Notes: a model not told the origin generated them from the letters alone. A stretch of 64,000 nucleotides of DNA from Pelagibacterales bacterium SAG-MED43 (GCA_014653535.1 JACWEK010000002.1:1-64000); one strand, 5' to 3'. Numbered from the stretch's first letter, positions 1 to 10,430 are shown. A program made the numbers and translations.

Positions 1-1772
1 TTTATATCATGTGGATATCCCACAACAGCTGCCTCAGCTACCTTAGGGTGAGCGACGAATGCACTTTCAATTTCTGCTGTACCAAGGTTGTGTCCAGATA
101 CAATTATCACATCATCAACTCTTCCTGTGATCCAGTAATATCCATCCTTATCTCTTCTACAGCCATCTCCTGTAAAGTACTTTCCATTAAATTGAGAAAA
201 ATAAGTATCTATAAATCTTTGATGATCACCATAGACAGTTCTCATTTGGCCTGGCCAAGATTGAGCAATACAGAGCCTTCCTTCCCCTGGTCCCTTTATC
301 TCTTTTCCATCTTTATTTAGAATAACAGGTTTTACTCCATAAAAAGGCTTAGTAGCCGACCCTGGTTTTAAAGGCATCGCACCTGTTTGAGGAGCTATCA
401 TTATTCCTCCAGTTTCTGTTTGCCACCATGTATCAACTATTGGACATTTAGAGTTTCCAACAGTTTTATAATACCACATCCAAGCTTCTGGATTGATTGG
501 TTCACCAACGGTACCAAGAAGTTTTAGTGATTTTCTTGAAGTTTTATTAACTGGTCCATCACCCTCTCTCATTAGAGCCCTAATAGCAGTTGGAGCAGTA
601 TAAAATGTATTTACTTTATATTTATCGATTATTTGCCACCATCGAGAGCTATCAGGATAATTTGGTATACCCTCAAACATCATAGTTGTAGCACCATTGG
701 CAAGTGGACCATAGATAATATAACTATGTCCCGTTACCCAACCAATGTCAGCAGTACACCAATAAATATCTTTTGGTTTATAATTAAAAATGTATTGATG
801 TGTCATAGATGCATAAACCATATAACCACCAGTAGTATGAAGCACTCCTTTTGGTTTTCCAGTTGAACCTGAGGTATAAAGAATAAACAAGGGGTCTTCA
901 GCATTCATTTCTTCTGGCTCACAATGAGAAGAAACATCTTTTATCAAGTCACTATACCAAACATCTCTATTATCATTCCAACTAATTTCATTTCCTGTTC
1001 TTTTAACAACAATACACTTTTTCACATTTGGGCAACTTAGTAACGCTTCATCTGTTGTTGCTTTAAGAGGAATAGTTTTTCCTCCTCTAACACCCTCGTC
1101 TGCAGTAATTATATATTCTGACTCGCAATCATTAACTCTACCAGAAATAGACTCTGCAGAAAATCCCCCAAATATAATTGAATGAACAGCTCCAATTCTT
1201 GCACAAGCTAACATCAAAATTGCAAGTTCAGGTATCATTGTTAAATAAATAGTAACTCGATCACCTTTTTGAATTCCAAGTTTTTTTAAACCGTTTGCAG
1301 CTTTAGATACTTTTTGATGAAGCTGTTTGTATGAAATTTTTTGATTGTCCTTAGGGTCATCTCCTACCCAAATAATTGCAGTTTTGTCTTTCTTATCTTT
1401 TAAGTGTCTGTCAATACAATTAGCTGATGCATTTAAGCTTCCGTCTTGAAACCAATTAATTTTAACTTCTTTTGTACTATATTTTACATCTTTGATTTTT
1501 TTATAAGGCTTTATCCACGTTATTCTTTTTCCTTCTTTTTTCCAAAAGTCATTATTATTTTTTATAGAGTCATTATATTTTTTTTGATAACCCGACTTAT
1601 TTGATAACCCAGCCTTAACCCACTCTGGTTTAGTTTTAATTATTATTTCGGTTGATTCACTAGATTTAGCTGTTCTTTTTTTTGCTTTTCTCTGTTTCTT
1701 TCTGAATACCTTTTTAGTTTTTTTCTGTTTCTTTCTGAATACCTTTTTAGCTTTTCTTTTTTTCTTTGGCAT
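1..1772 (-). CDS. acs: Acetyl-CoA synthetase, partial (C-terminus runs off window start)
   Basis: Manual reverse translation from CAT at 1770-1772 gives [16 protein letters not shown]...; later motifs [85 protein letters not shown]. Not in ORF track because it is open at the window edge. The exact start is uncertain because of the Lys-rich N-terminus. Confidence 0.93.
   Translation of the reverse strand, partial: MPKKKRKAKKVFRKKQKKTKKVFRKKQRKAKKRTAKSSESTEIIIKTKPEWVKAGLSNKSGYQKKYNDSIKNNNDFWKKEGKRITWIKPYKKIKDVKYSTKEVKINWFQDGSLNASANCIDRHLKDKKDKTAIIWVGDDPKDNQKISYKQLHQKVSKAANGLKKLGIQKGDRVTIYLTMIPELAILMLACARIGAVHSIIFGGFSAESISGRVNDCESEYIITADEGVRGGKTIPLKATTDEALLSCPNVKKCIVVKRTGNEISWNDNRDVWYSDLIKDVSSHCEPEEMNAEDPLFILYTSGSTGKPKGVLHTTGGYMVYASMTHQYIFNYKPKDIYWCTADIGWVTGHSYIIYGPLANGATTMMFEGIPNYPDSSRWWQIIDKYKVNTFYTAPTAIRALMREGDGPVNKTSRKSLKLLGTVGEPINPEAWMWYYKTVGNSKCPIVDTWWQTETGGIMIAPQTGAMPLKPGSATKPFYGVKPVILNKDGKEIKGPGEGRLCIAQSWPGQMRTVYGDHQRFIDTYFSQFNGKYFTGDGCRRDKDGYYWITGRVDDVIIVSGHNLGTAEIESAFVAHPKVAEAAVVGYPHDI
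1692..1750. repeat. 33-bp-period tandem repeat (26-nt identical core, copies at 1692-1717 and 1725-1750) in the N-terminal coding region of acs
   Basis: ctgtttctttctgaatacctttttag occurs twice, 33 bp apart; encodes KKVFRKKQ twice. Confidence 0.9.
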
Positions 1773-1789
1773 ATGAATATATTTTAGAG

Positions 1790-2203
1790 TTAAATCTTAC
1801 CCATCTTATTTAAAATTTTCCAGCTTTTAGAATCTATTGGCATAACAGATAATCTGCTTTGTTTGATTAAAGATAAATGGCTTAATTTCTTGATTTTTTT
1901 GATTTTATCAAGGCCTACAGGCTCATCAAGTTTTTTTACAAATCCAACTGTAATTGCAACAAATCTACCAGTTTTATCAGTTTTATCCAAATATGCCTCT
2001 CTTATTACTTTTACTATACCAACAATTTCTTTTCCAATATTTGAATGATAAAAGAAACATAGATCTCCTTTATTCATTAATTTCAAATTTTTTGCAGCTT
2101 GATAGTTTCTCACCCCATCCCAAGGAGCACCTTTTGAACCAGCCTTTTTTTGTTGGTCGATTGACCATACATCTGGCTCTGATTTAAGTAACCAATATTG
2201 CAT
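1790..2203 (-). CDS. EVE domain-containing protein
   Basis: [18 protein letters not shown]...[31 protein letters not shown] is typical of EVE/thymocyte nuclear protein 1-like proteins. Confidence 0.9.
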   Translation of the reverse strand: MQYWLLKSEPDVWSIDQQKKAGSKGAPWDGVRNYQAAKNLKLMNKGDLCFFYHSNIGKEIVGIVKVIREAYLDKTDKTGRFVAITVGFVKKLDEPVGLDKIKKIKKLSHLSLIKQSRLSVMPIDSKSWKILNKMGKI

Positions 2204-2226
2204 TTATTTGTTTTTCCAATGTTTAC

Positions 2227-3042
2227 TTATTTAGAGTTTTGAAAATAATTTTTTATTATTTTTTTCGTTTTACTTAACTTGCAGTCATTATGTGCTGTAC
2301 CATGTCCCTTACCACATTTATAAGCTACTAGTTCTACAGTGTTAGGATATTTTTCTTTTAAAAAATTTAGTTCTTTAGGTCGATTAAATGCATCATCTTC
2401 ATAAGCAAATATTAGTGCCTTTACAGCTTTTACCTTAGTCATTTTTTTAACCTGCCTAGGACGCTCCACCTTTCTCCAATGAGGATATTTATTAGTTTCA
2501 CTTCTTGGTCCAGCAAATGCGGGTGCAAAAACTATTGCTGAATTGAATTTTTTTTCCACTTCATCCATCATCATAAGGGATGTCCATCCACCTGCTGAAA
2601 AGCCGGTTAAAAAAATATTTTGTGGATTAACACTTTTTTCAATTAATTGATCTAAAATTTTATTAATTTCCTTTTTTCTTTTGTAAATATAAGAGCCTGT
2701 CGTTCCTGCGTCGATTGCTGTAGAGCATAAGTAATAAAAATATGTATTTTCAATTTTTGTCAAAATTTTTAAAGATTTTGGAATTTGATTATAAGATTTA
2801 GTACAATTTTCCTTTTTTTGAGGACGAGTGGTTCCATGTGAATATATAACTATTGTTAAATCACTACCATTGTCTAAATTTATTTGAGGGGTTTTACCTT
2901 TGTATTTTTGAGAGATTGGTTCTAAATTATTTGTATTAGGTGAACCAAACAACATAAAACCAGAAAAGTTTTTATTTCCTGCATGAGCATTCAAGCATAA
3001 AAATAAGCTATATAGAAAAGCTAATAAAAATTTCATATTCAC
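2227..3042 (-). CDS. Secreted alpha/beta hydrolase (prolyl oligopeptidase/dienelactone hydrolase-like)
   Basis: Signal peptide MNMKFLLAFLYSLFLCLNAHA; GFSAGGWTS nucleophile elbow; C-terminal GKGHGTAHNDC. Confidence 0.65.
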   Translation of the reverse strand: MNMKFLLAFLYSLFLCLNAHAGNKNFSGFMLFGSPNTNNLEPISQKYKGKTPQINLDNGSDLTIVIYSHGTTRPQKKENCTKSYNQIPKSLKILTKIENTYFYYLCSTAIDAGTTGSYIYKRKKEINKILDQLIEKSVNPQNIFLTGFSAGGWTSLMMMDEVEKKFNSAIVFAPAFAGPRSETNKYPHWRKVERPRQVKKMTKVKAVKALIFAYEDDAFNRPKELNFLKEKYPNTVELVAYKCGKGHGTAHNDCKLSKTKKIIKNYFQNSK

Positions 3043-3170
3043 TCTTTTAACATAAAAAATTAAATCGTACTATGTGATGTCATATGCAGTAGTATTTATT
3101 AAATGGCTTCAATCAAGAGTTCTATGTGGGAAAGTATTGTAAAATGTTAGTTGAGGTTGATGGAAGTAGG

Positions 3171-3211
3171 TGGGTAAATAACACTAACTGACTCTATTAG
3201 CCAATATTGCA
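3171..3211 (-). pseudogene. Possible relic of the 5' end of an EVE-domain gene immediately after tsaD
   Basis: Reverse strand after the tsaD stop reads ATGCAATATTGGCTAATAGAGTCA (MQYWLIES...), matching the start of the intact EVE gene ([32 protein letters not shown]). Confidence 0.5.
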
Positions 3212-4285
3212 TTATAATTTTACCCCAGCTCCTTTTAAATAAGCAGCATTTTCATCTAATGACCATCTTGGTTTTGCCGGATAGTCCAAATCATTAAATT
3301 TTTTCATTTTAAATTTTTCTAGTCCTACCATTGCAATCATTGCTGCATTATCACCACATAAATTAATTGGTGGAAAAATATGCTTATATTCATTTTCACT
3401 ACAAAGATTTTCAAGCATGGTTCTAATTTCTTTATTAGCCGCAACCCCTCCAGCAACAACAAATATTTTATTCTCTAACTTATTATTTTTTTCATATTCA
3501 TCAAAAGCATTCTTTGTCTTTTTATACATAATATCCAAAATTGTTTTTTGAAAAGAAGCAGCAATATCAAACTTATCTTGTTCTTTTTTAATGTTTTTAC
3601 TTATTTTTAATACTGCAGTTTTCAATCCAGCAAAAGAAAGGTTACAACCACCCTTGTTAAATATTGGTTTGGGTAATTGATATCTATTAGGATCTCCCTT
3701 TTTAGCTAAAACTTCTATTTGTGGACCACCAGGAAATTCAATCCCTAATAATTTTGCAGTTTTATCAAATGCTTCACCTAGCGCATCATCAATTGTAGTT
3801 CCCAACCTTTTATAAGATCCAATTCCTCCAACAGATAAATATTGAGAGTGACCCCCAGAAATTAATAATAATAGATATGGATAATCCAGTTTTGAATTTA
3901 ACTTAGGACTTAAAGCATGTCCCTCTAAGTGATTAACCGAAATAAAGGGTATGCTCATTGCTGAAGCAAATGATTTTCCAAAACTTAAACCAACAGACAA
4001 ACAAACAATCAATCCTGGACCAGCTGTAGAAGCCACAGCGTCAATAGCCTCTTTTTTTATACCACTGTCATCGATTGCTTTTTGAACAATCCAATCAATT
4101 TTGTTAATATGAGCTCTTGCTGCTAGTTCTGGTACAACACCACCAAATTCTTTGTGCACTTCAACTTGACTAGATACGATATTTGATAAAATTATTGGGA
4201 TTCCTTGATTATTTTCACTTATAATTGATGCGGCTGTTTCATCACAGCTAGTCTCTATTCCAAGAATTATTGGTTTTTTGCTCAT
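3212..4285 (-). CDS. tsaD: tRNA N6-adenosine threonylcarbamoyltransferase TsaD
   Basis: ILGIETSCDETAAS; NHLEGHALSP; LLISGGHSQYL; VVAGGVAANKEIR; GDNAAMIA. Confidence 0.97.
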   Translation of the reverse strand: MSKKPIILGIETSCDETAASIISENNQGIPIILSNIVSSQVEVHKEFGGVVPELAARAHINKIDWIVQKAIDDSGIKKEAIDAVASTAGPGLIVCLSVGLSFGKSFASAMSIPFISVNHLEGHALSPKLNSKLDYPYLLLLISGGHSQYLSVGGIGSYKRLGTTIDDALGEAFDKTAKLLGIEFPGGPQIEVLAKKGDPNRYQLPKPIFNKGGCNLSFAGLKTAVLKISKNIKKEQDKFDIAASFQKTILDIMYKKTKNAFDEYEKNNKLENKIFVVAGGVAANKEIRTMLENLCSENEYKHIFPPINLCGDNAAMIAMVGLEKFKMKKFNDLDYPAKPRWSLDENAAYLKGAGVKL

Positions 4286-4324
4286 TCAAATAGTTTCTAT
4301 TAATAGTACAATCTGTTTACAAGT

Positions 4325-5245
4325 ATGAAAAAAGAAAAAATTATAATTGGCACAAGAAATAGCAAATTAGCATTAATTTACGCTCAAAATGTAAAAAATA
4401 AAATTTTAGATAATTCTGATTTAAAAGATGATCAAATAGTTATTAAAGGAATTGTTACAAAAGGTGATCAAGTACAAAATAAAAGACTTTCAGACGTAGG
4501 GGGAAAAGGATTATTTTCTAAAAATATAGAGTTAGAACTTTTAACGGGAAATATAGATATAGCTGTTCATGCACTTAAAGATATGCCTGCTGATGAAACT
4601 AAAGGTTTATTATCAAACTTTTTTTTAAAACGTAACGATCCTAGAGAAATTTTAATAAGTAGAGATCATAATAAACTTGAGAATTTAAAATCAAAATCAA
4701 TTATTGGTACCTCATCGTTTAGAAGAGAATTTCAAATTAAAAGATTAAATGAAGATATTTCATGTAAATTAATAAGAGGAAATGTTGATACTCGTTTAAA
4801 AAAACTTAAAGAAGGTTTATATGATGCAATTATTCTTTCATTAGCAGGAATTAAATCATTAGATCTAGAAAAAGAGATAACCCAAATATTTTTACTAAAA
4901 GAAATAATTCCAAGCGCAGGACAGGGTGTCATCTCTGCACAATGCAAAGAAAATAACCTGGAAATTATTAAATTATTAAATAAAATTAATGATCCTGATA
5001 CTTTCAAATGCGCAGTAGCTGAAAGAAATGTGCTAAAAATTTTAGAGGGAGATTGTGAAACTGCAGTTGGAGCTCACGCGATATTAAAAGATGACATGAT
5101 AACTCTTGAAGCTGAGTTGTTTTCTTTAGATGGATCACAAAGGTTTTTTGAAAAATTAACTAAGAATAAATCAGAATTTGATACAATAGGTTTAGAAATT
5201 GGTAAAATTTTGAAAGAAAAATCTAGAGGAAATTATAAAAAATAA
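4325..5245 (+). CDS. hemC: Hydroxymethylbilane synthase (porphobilinogen deaminase)
   Basis: IIIGTRNSKLALIYAQ; DIAVHALKDMPAD; cofactor-Cys region EGDCETAVGAHA. Confidence 0.96.
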   Translation: MKKEKIIIGTRNSKLALIYAQNVKNKILDNSDLKDDQIVIKGIVTKGDQVQNKRLSDVGGKGLFSKNIELELLTGNIDIAVHALKDMPADETKGLLSNFFLKRNDPREILISRDHNKLENLKSKSIIGTSSFRREFQIKRLNEDISCKLIRGNVDTRLKKLKEGLYDAIILSLAGIKSLDLEKEITQIFLLKEIIPSAGQGVISAQCKENNLEIIKLLNKINDPDTFKCAVAERNVLKILEGDCETAVGAHAILKDDMITLEAELFSLDGSQRFFEKLTKNKSEFDTIGLEIGKILKEKSRGNYKK

Positions 5246-5246
5246 A

Positions 5247-5945
5247 ATGCATATACTTTTAACAAGACAACTTGATGATTGTTTGGATATGATTATTCGT
5301 TTTAAAAAGCTAGGGCATATTGTGTCTCATTTACCTTTATTGAATATTAAAAAAGTTTTATATGACCATGAGCCATTTAAAGACTGTAAAGGTATTATTT
5401 TTACAAGTGCAAATGCAATAAAATTTTTGGACACAAAAGAAATTAATAAGCAGATCAAGTGTTTTTGTGTTGGGTTTTCAACAGAAAAAAAAGCAAAAAG
5501 TACTGGATTCCAAAATATAATTTCAGCGGAGGGGAATGTTAGAAATCTTAAGGAATTAATATTACAAAATTTTAAACCCTCTAGTGGAAATATAGTCTAT
5601 GTAAGTGGTGAAATCATTTCTACAGATTTAGACCAGCAGCTATTAAAAGAAGGATATTCTGTTAAAAGAGTGATTAATTATAAATCCGATCATAATCAAA
5701 ACTTTGAAGACAATTTTATTGAAAATTTGAAAATGAATATGCCTGATATTGTCTATATATACTCATATAATAGTGCACTTAGTTTTTTGAATTTTATTAA
5801 AAATGAAAAAACTGAGAATTTATGGATGGATACAAATTTGATGTGTATGAGCGAAAAAACCTCATCAATATTGAATGAAATTAAATGGAAGAAAATATTT
5901 CTTTTTAATCCTGGAGAAGAGGAGTTTTTGTTATATAAAATTTGA
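5247..5945 (+). CDS. hemD: Uroporphyrinogen-III synthase
   Basis: MHILLTRQLDDCLDMI...GIIFTSANAIKFL...YVSGE; directly after hemC. Confidence 0.8.
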   Translation: MHILLTRQLDDCLDMIIRFKKLGHIVSHLPLLNIKKVLYDHEPFKDCKGIIFTSANAIKFLDTKEINKQIKCFCVGFSTEKKAKSTGFQNIISAEGNVRNLKELILQNFKPSSGNIVYVSGEIISTDLDQQLLKEGYSVKRVINYKSDHNQNFEDNFIENLKMNMPDIVYIYSYNSALSFLNFIKNEKTENLWMDTNLMCMSEKTSSILNEIKWKKIFLFNPGEEEFLLYKI

Positions 5946-7033
5946 TTATGGAATTAATAAATAACTTTTCTGAGGTATTTCTATCGGTTTGGAACAAGGG
6001 AATATTAGGTGTTGATATATTTCAAATTTTGATTGGCATAGGAATTTTTTTTATTTTTCTAATTTTTAGGGGGATTATCAGCAAGCTAATAATTAAAAAA
6101 TTAGAATTAATCTCTAAAAAAACCACCAATAAATTAGACGACACTTTTGTTAACGCTTTGGTGGGTCCAGCAAGGTTTTTTCCAATAGTAGTAGGTTTTT
6201 TTATTGCAAGCTATTATATGTCTTTTACTTCAGAGGGTAGAGAAATTGTAGATACAATTAATAGAACTTTGATCACAATTTTAATATTTTGGATCATTCA
6301 TCAAATTATAGAACCTGTATCATACATATTAAGCGGCTTAGACCAATTATTAACTAGAGAATTAATTGGCTGGATAATAAAATCATTAAAGATATTAATT
6401 TTTATCTTAGGACTTGCTGCGGTCCTAGAATTATGGGGCATAAAAATTGGACCTATTATTGCGGGATTGGGTTTATTTGGTGTGGCTGTTGCTCTGGGCG
6501 CACAAGACTTATTTAAAAATTTAATCTCTGGGATTTTAGTTTTAGTCGAGAAGAGGTTTAAAATTGGTGACTGGATTTCAGTTGAAGGGATAATAGAAGG
6601 CATAGTAGAAAAAATTGGTTTCAGATCAACAACAATTAGAAAATTTGATAAATCACTGGCTATAATTCCTAATTTTCAATTTGCAGAAAATGCAGTTGTT
6701 AATGTTAGTGAAACTTCTAATTGGCTGATTAGTTGGATAATAACTCTGCAATATGACACTACAATTGGACAACTAAAAAAAATAAGAGATGAAATAGAAA
6801 ATCATATTAATGCAAGTGATGATTATAATACTTCAGTTGGAGTTGCAGTCAGAGTTGATAAATTTTCAGATAGTTCAATTGATATGTATGTGAGATGTTT
6901 TACCAAGACAGGAAGTTGGACTAATTGGCTGGATGTAAAAGAAAGACTAGCCATTGCAATCAAAGAAATTGTAGAAAAAAACGGCGCTTCTTTTGCTTTT
7001 CCAAGTCAGTCTATTTATGTTGAAAAGAAATGA
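5942..7033 (+). CDS. Mechanosensitive ion channel family protein (MscS-type)
   Basis: Multiple TM segments; GLGLFGVAVALGAQDLFKNLISGILVLVEKRFKIGDWI is the MscS core. Confidence 0.93.
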   Translation: MIMELINNFSEVFLSVWNKGILGVDIFQILIGIGIFFIFLIFRGIISKLIIKKLELISKKTTNKLDDTFVNALVGPARFFPIVVGFFIASYYMSFTSEGREIVDTINRTLITILIFWIIHQIIEPVSYILSGLDQLLTRELIGWIIKSLKILIFILGLAAVLELWGIKIGPIIAGLGLFGVAVALGAQDLFKNLISGILVLVEKRFKIGDWISVEGIIEGIVEKIGFRSTTIRKFDKSLAIIPNFQFAENAVVNVSETSNWLISWIITLQYDTTIGQLKKIRDEIENHINASDDYNTSVGVAVRVDKFSDSSIDMYVRCFTKTGSWTNWLDVKERLAIAIKEIVEKNGASFAFPSQSIYVEKK

Positions 7034-7320
7034 TAGCAATTTTTTATCTAGTTTTACAAATTTTAAAACTTTACTCTTATGTTGTAATAGCAAATGTAAT
7101 AGTTAGTTGGCTGGTTGCTTTTAATGTTTTAAATACTCAAAATAGATTTGTTTATGGAATCTTAGAGCTAAGTTACAGACTTACAGATCCATTCTTAAAT
7201 AAAATAAGACGTTTTTTACCAAATCTTGGTTCATTGGATATTTCTCCTGTTATTCTTCTTCTGTTGATTTGGTTTATTGAAATGTGTATGAAGCTTTACA
7301 TTGCACCAATAATTTTTTAG
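7030..7320 (+). CDS. YggT family membrane protein
   Basis: YVVIANVIVSWLVAFNVLNTQNRFVY...LTDPFLNKIRRFLPNLGSLDISPVILLLLIWF. Confidence 0.88.
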   Translation: MIAIFYLVLQILKLYSYVVIANVIVSWLVAFNVLNTQNRFVYGILELSYRLTDPFLNKIRRFLPNLGSLDISPVILLLLIWFIEMCMKLYIAPIIF

Positions 7321-7328
7321 AAAATAAT

Positions 7329-8174
7329 ATGATTTTAATTGATGGAAAAAAAGCAGCTTCAGAATTAAGAGAAGAACTTAGGCAAGAGGTTGCAGAATTA
7401 AAAACTAAACATAATAAAGTACCAGGACTGACTGTAATATTAATTGGAGATCTTACACCAAGTCAGATTTACGTAAGAAACAAAGAAAAATCAGCTAATG
7501 AAGTGGGTTTAAAATCAGATGTTATTAGATACCCAGACTCTGTAGAAGAAAAAACAGTATTAGAAAAAATTAGTGAATTAAATAAAGATGACGGTGTTTC
7601 AGGAATTTTAGTTCAATTACCCTTGCCAAAGCATATAGATAAGAAAAAGGTGATTGAAGCAATCGATCCCTCAAAAGATGTTGATGGATTTCACCCAATG
7701 AATGTTGGAAACCTTTCTTCAGGCTATGAGAGTTCTGTACCTTGTACACCCCTTGGATGCTATCTACTAATAAAAAAAATTGAACCAAACTTAAATGGTA
7801 AAAAAGCAGTTATAGTTGGAAGATCAAATTTAAATGGAAAACCAATGACACAACTTCTTTTAAAAGAAAATTGTACTGTAACAATTACTCACTCTAAAAC
7901 AAAAGATCTAAAATCTGAGTGTTTGGAAGCAGATATTGTTGTTGCGGCTGTTGGAATACCTGAGCTTGTTAAAGGTGATTGGATTAAAGAAGGAACAATC
8001 GTTATTGATGTTGGAATTAATAAAACAGAAAAAGGAATCGTTGGAGACGTGCACTTTGAGGAGGTTTCGAAAGTAGCAAAAGCTTTAACTCCAGTGCCGG
8101 GTGGAGTTGGACCTATGACGATAGCTTGTTTATTAAAAAATACAATTGACTGTTTCAAAAGATCGCAAATTTAG
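7329..8174 (+). CDS. folD: Methylenetetrahydrofolate dehydrogenase/cyclohydrolase FolD
   Basis: VILIGDLTPSQIYVRNKEKS; GILVQLPLPKHID; PCTPLGC; VIVGRSNLNGKPM; TPVPGGVGPMT. ATG at 7329 preferred over track start 7284. Confidence 0.97.
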   Translation: MILIDGKKAASELREELRQEVAELKTKHNKVPGLTVILIGDLTPSQIYVRNKEKSANEVGLKSDVIRYPDSVEEKTVLEKISELNKDDGVSGILVQLPLPKHIDKKKVIEAIDPSKDVDGFHPMNVGNLSSGYESSVPCTPLGCYLLIKKIEPNLNGKKAVIVGRSNLNGKPMTQLLLKENCTVTITHSKTKDLKSECLEADIVVAAVGIPELVKGDWIKEGTIVIDVGINKTEKGIVGDVHFEEVSKVAKALTPVPGGVGPMTIACLLKNTIDCFKRSQI

Positions 8175-8211
8175 TATTTAAATCAGTAAATAATTTTTGT
8201 TAAATTAGTGT

Positions 8212-8415
8212 ATGAAAAAACCCAGATATCCATATAGGATAGCCATTCTAATGGCCATACTTACTATTCCGCCAATTGGAGCCACACAATTGGGTTGGCA
8301 TTTATATGATCAACAAACTGGATTTGATTATGGTATGATAGTTGGAACATTTTCGGTTATATTTGCAGCTTGGCTAATGTATGAAAAAAATTGGAGAGAA
8401 GATGACGAGGATTAA
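8212..8415 (+). CDS. Small membrane protein, unknown function
   Basis: 67-aa ORF with hydrophobic segments, followed closely by the next ORF. Confidence 0.6.
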   Translation: MKKPRYPYRIAILMAILTIPPIGATQLGWHLYDQQTGFDYGMIVGTFSVIFAAWLMYEKNWREDDED

Positions 8416-8418
8416 TTA

Positions 8419-8682
8419 ATGGAAAAAGTAATTTTTTTTGGTTTAGTAATACCGATATTTGCATTTGTACTTTATTTAGGGGGCAATGCTATTATGAATG
8501 GTATGAGTGCTAAAAATGCAAATAAAAAAGATGAAAACTTAGAAAGCAATGAAATTGAAAATTCTACCGATACTCAAAAAAACTTAAGTGAAGAATTAAG
8601 TAAGTTAAATGATCTTTTAAAAGAGGGTGTTTTAACCCAAGAAGAATTTGAAAAGGCTAAAAGAAAATTATTAGATAATTAA
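8419..8682 (+). CDS. SHOCT-domain small membrane protein
   Basis: N-terminal TM plus C-terminal LSEELSKLNDLLKEGVLTQEEFEKAKRKLLDN. Confidence 0.75.
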   Translation: MEKVIFFGLVIPIFAFVLYLGGNAIMNGMSAKNANKKDENLESNEIENSTDTQKNLSEELSKLNDLLKEGVLTQEEFEKAKRKLLDN

Positions 8683-8686
8683 AATT

Positions 8687-9361
8687 TTGCTGTCTTTAAT
8701 TAAAAAAAAACTTCATATTTTACATAATATTTATTTAAAGAATAAATTCTTTATTAAAAAAAAGACTTATTCCATGGATAGGGAAGATTTAAATATTTTA
8801 AACTACTTTGGAAATAAGAAAAATGGATTTTATGTTGATGTTGGATGTTTTCATCCTATAGACAGAAATAACACTTATTTATTATATTTAAAAAATTGGA
8901 GGGGAATAAATATTGATATAAGTCAGTTTTCTATCGATTTATTTAATTTTTTGCGTCCAGATGATCATAATCTAAAATGTGCGGTTTCAGAAAAAGAACA
9001 AATCGTTAAAATTTTTTTTCAAAAAGAACTTAGTCAATTAAGTACTATTGATGAGGAACAAGCTAAAAAAGTTTTTCAAGGAGAAATTAAATCTAAAGAA
9101 ATTAAAGCTTATACTTTAAACCAAATTATTGAGAAAAGTATATATTTTGATAGGGAAATTGATTTACTAGATATTGATGTTGAGGGAGCAGACCACAGAG
9201 TGTTGTTAGGCCTTAATTTTGAAAAATACAAACCTAAATTGATCTGTATTGAAATCCATAATAAAAATATTAAAGATGATATGATATACAAATTTTTAAC
9301 GAATAAGGGTTATATTCTTATTTGGTCAAATATTTTTAGTCACTTGTTTAAAATAGCATAA
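8687..9361 (+). CDS. FkbM family methyltransferase
   Basis: NGFYVDVGCFHPIDRNNTYLLYLKNWRGINID...DLLDIDVEGADHRVLLGL...ICIEIH. Confidence 0.85.
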   Translation: MLSLIKKKLHILHNIYLKNKFFIKKKTYSMDREDLNILNYFGNKKNGFYVDVGCFHPIDRNNTYLLYLKNWRGINIDISQFSIDLFNFLRPDDHNLKCAVSEKEQIVKIFFQKELSQLSTIDEEQAKKVFQGEIKSKEIKAYTLNQIIEKSIYFDREIDLLDIDVEGADHRVLLGLNFEKYKPKLICIEIHNKNIKDDMIYKFLTNKGYILIWSNIFSHLFKIA

Positions 9362-9369
9362 ATGAAAGA

Positions 9370-10425
9370 CTAATTTTCCATTAACCACAAACTATTATTG
9401 GCTAAGAAATAAATTTTTCCATTTAAGGGATGCACTTGAATATCTCTAATTCGACCTATCTTATCTTTAAAAATTATTTGCTCTTTTACGTTATTAAGAT
9501 TTTCAAAATCTAATTTTCTCAGTGATTGATCTTTAAGTGAAGTAACTAGTGCTTTTCCGTTCCATTCTTTGAATTCTAAACCATTATAAATTGTAATCGC
9601 ACTAGTGGCTATTGAAGGAACCCAATATTGAATTGCTTTAGTAAACCCAGGTTTCCATTTTGGACCTATTGGAATACCTGAGTAATTTTTTCCTCCCCAT
9701 CCTAATATTTTCCATCCATAGTTTTCTCCTTTTTTAGCTTCACCAAACCAGTCCCCTCCTTTCGCTCCATGATTACTCATATATATTTTTCCATCAAATG
9801 GAGATAGGGTTAAACCTTGAGGATTTCTAATTCCTATTTGATAAATTTCAGGTAACCAATCTGGTTTATTAACAAACCTAGGGTTATCTTTTGGAATAGT
9901 TCCATCTAAATGAATTCTTATTATACTACCTGGATGTTTAGTTGGATCTTGGGCAATCATTCCTTTTCCTCTTTCTCCAGCTGAAGCAAAAAGAAAATTA
10001 TCTTTAACGACTAATCTTGAACCAAAATGGTAACCAGAATCAATAGGTGGATTTGCCTGAAATATATTCTTGAATATTAAATTTTTTTTATCAAATTTTG
10101 CTTTTGCAATGGAGGTACTTGTTTTCCAATTACCTCTATTTTCAGAGTAGGAAACATAAACAAAATTTTTGTCAAAAAGAATATCTAAAAGACCACCTTG
10201 ACCATATTCAAGAAAATTTAAGTTATGATTTATTAAATTAATATTTTTAGTATTTATGTTTATTAATTTAATTGCCCCACTTTTTTCGGTAATAAGTAAA
10301 TTATTTTCATCAATAAATGTTGAGCCCCAAGGGTCATTCAGATCTACTAACTTTTTAAAATTTAAATTTTCTGCGCTAGCTAAGTTTGCAAAAATAAAAA
10401 TAAATAATATGAAAATAATTTTCAT
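9370..10425 (-). CDS. PQQ-dependent sugar (glucose/sorbosone) dehydrogenase family protein, secreted
   Basis: Signal peptide; DPWGSTFIDENNLLITEKSGAIKLI; GQGGLLDILFD; RNPQGLTLSPFDGKIYMSNHGAKGGDWFGEAKKGENYGWKILGWG. Confidence 0.88.
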   Translation of the reverse strand: MKIIFILFIFIFANLASAENLNFKKLVDLNDPWGSTFIDENNLLITEKSGAIKLININTKNINLINHNLNFLEYGQGGLLDILFDKNFVYVSYSENRGNWKTSTSIAKAKFDKKNLIFKNIFQANPPIDSGYHFGSRLVVKDNFLFASAGERGKGMIAQDPTKHPGSIIRIHLDGTIPKDNPRFVNKPDWLPEIYQIGIRNPQGLTLSPFDGKIYMSNHGAKGGDWFGEAKKGENYGWKILGWGGKNYSGIPIGPKWKPGFTKAIQYWVPSIATSAITIYNGLEFKEWNGKALVTSLKDQSLRKLDFENLNNVKEQIIFKDKIGRIRDIQVHPLNGKIYFLANNSLWLMEN

Positions 10426-10430
10426 ATTTT

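Noticed and set aside
9-866. Plus-strand ORFs 9..320 and 633..866
   Set aside because: Antisense to the clearly coding acs gene; sequences have no family resemblance and are shadow ORFs.
1863-2187. Plus-strand ORFs 1863..2048 and 1954..2187
   Set aside because: Antisense to the EVE-domain gene; composition is typical of reverse-frame translation.
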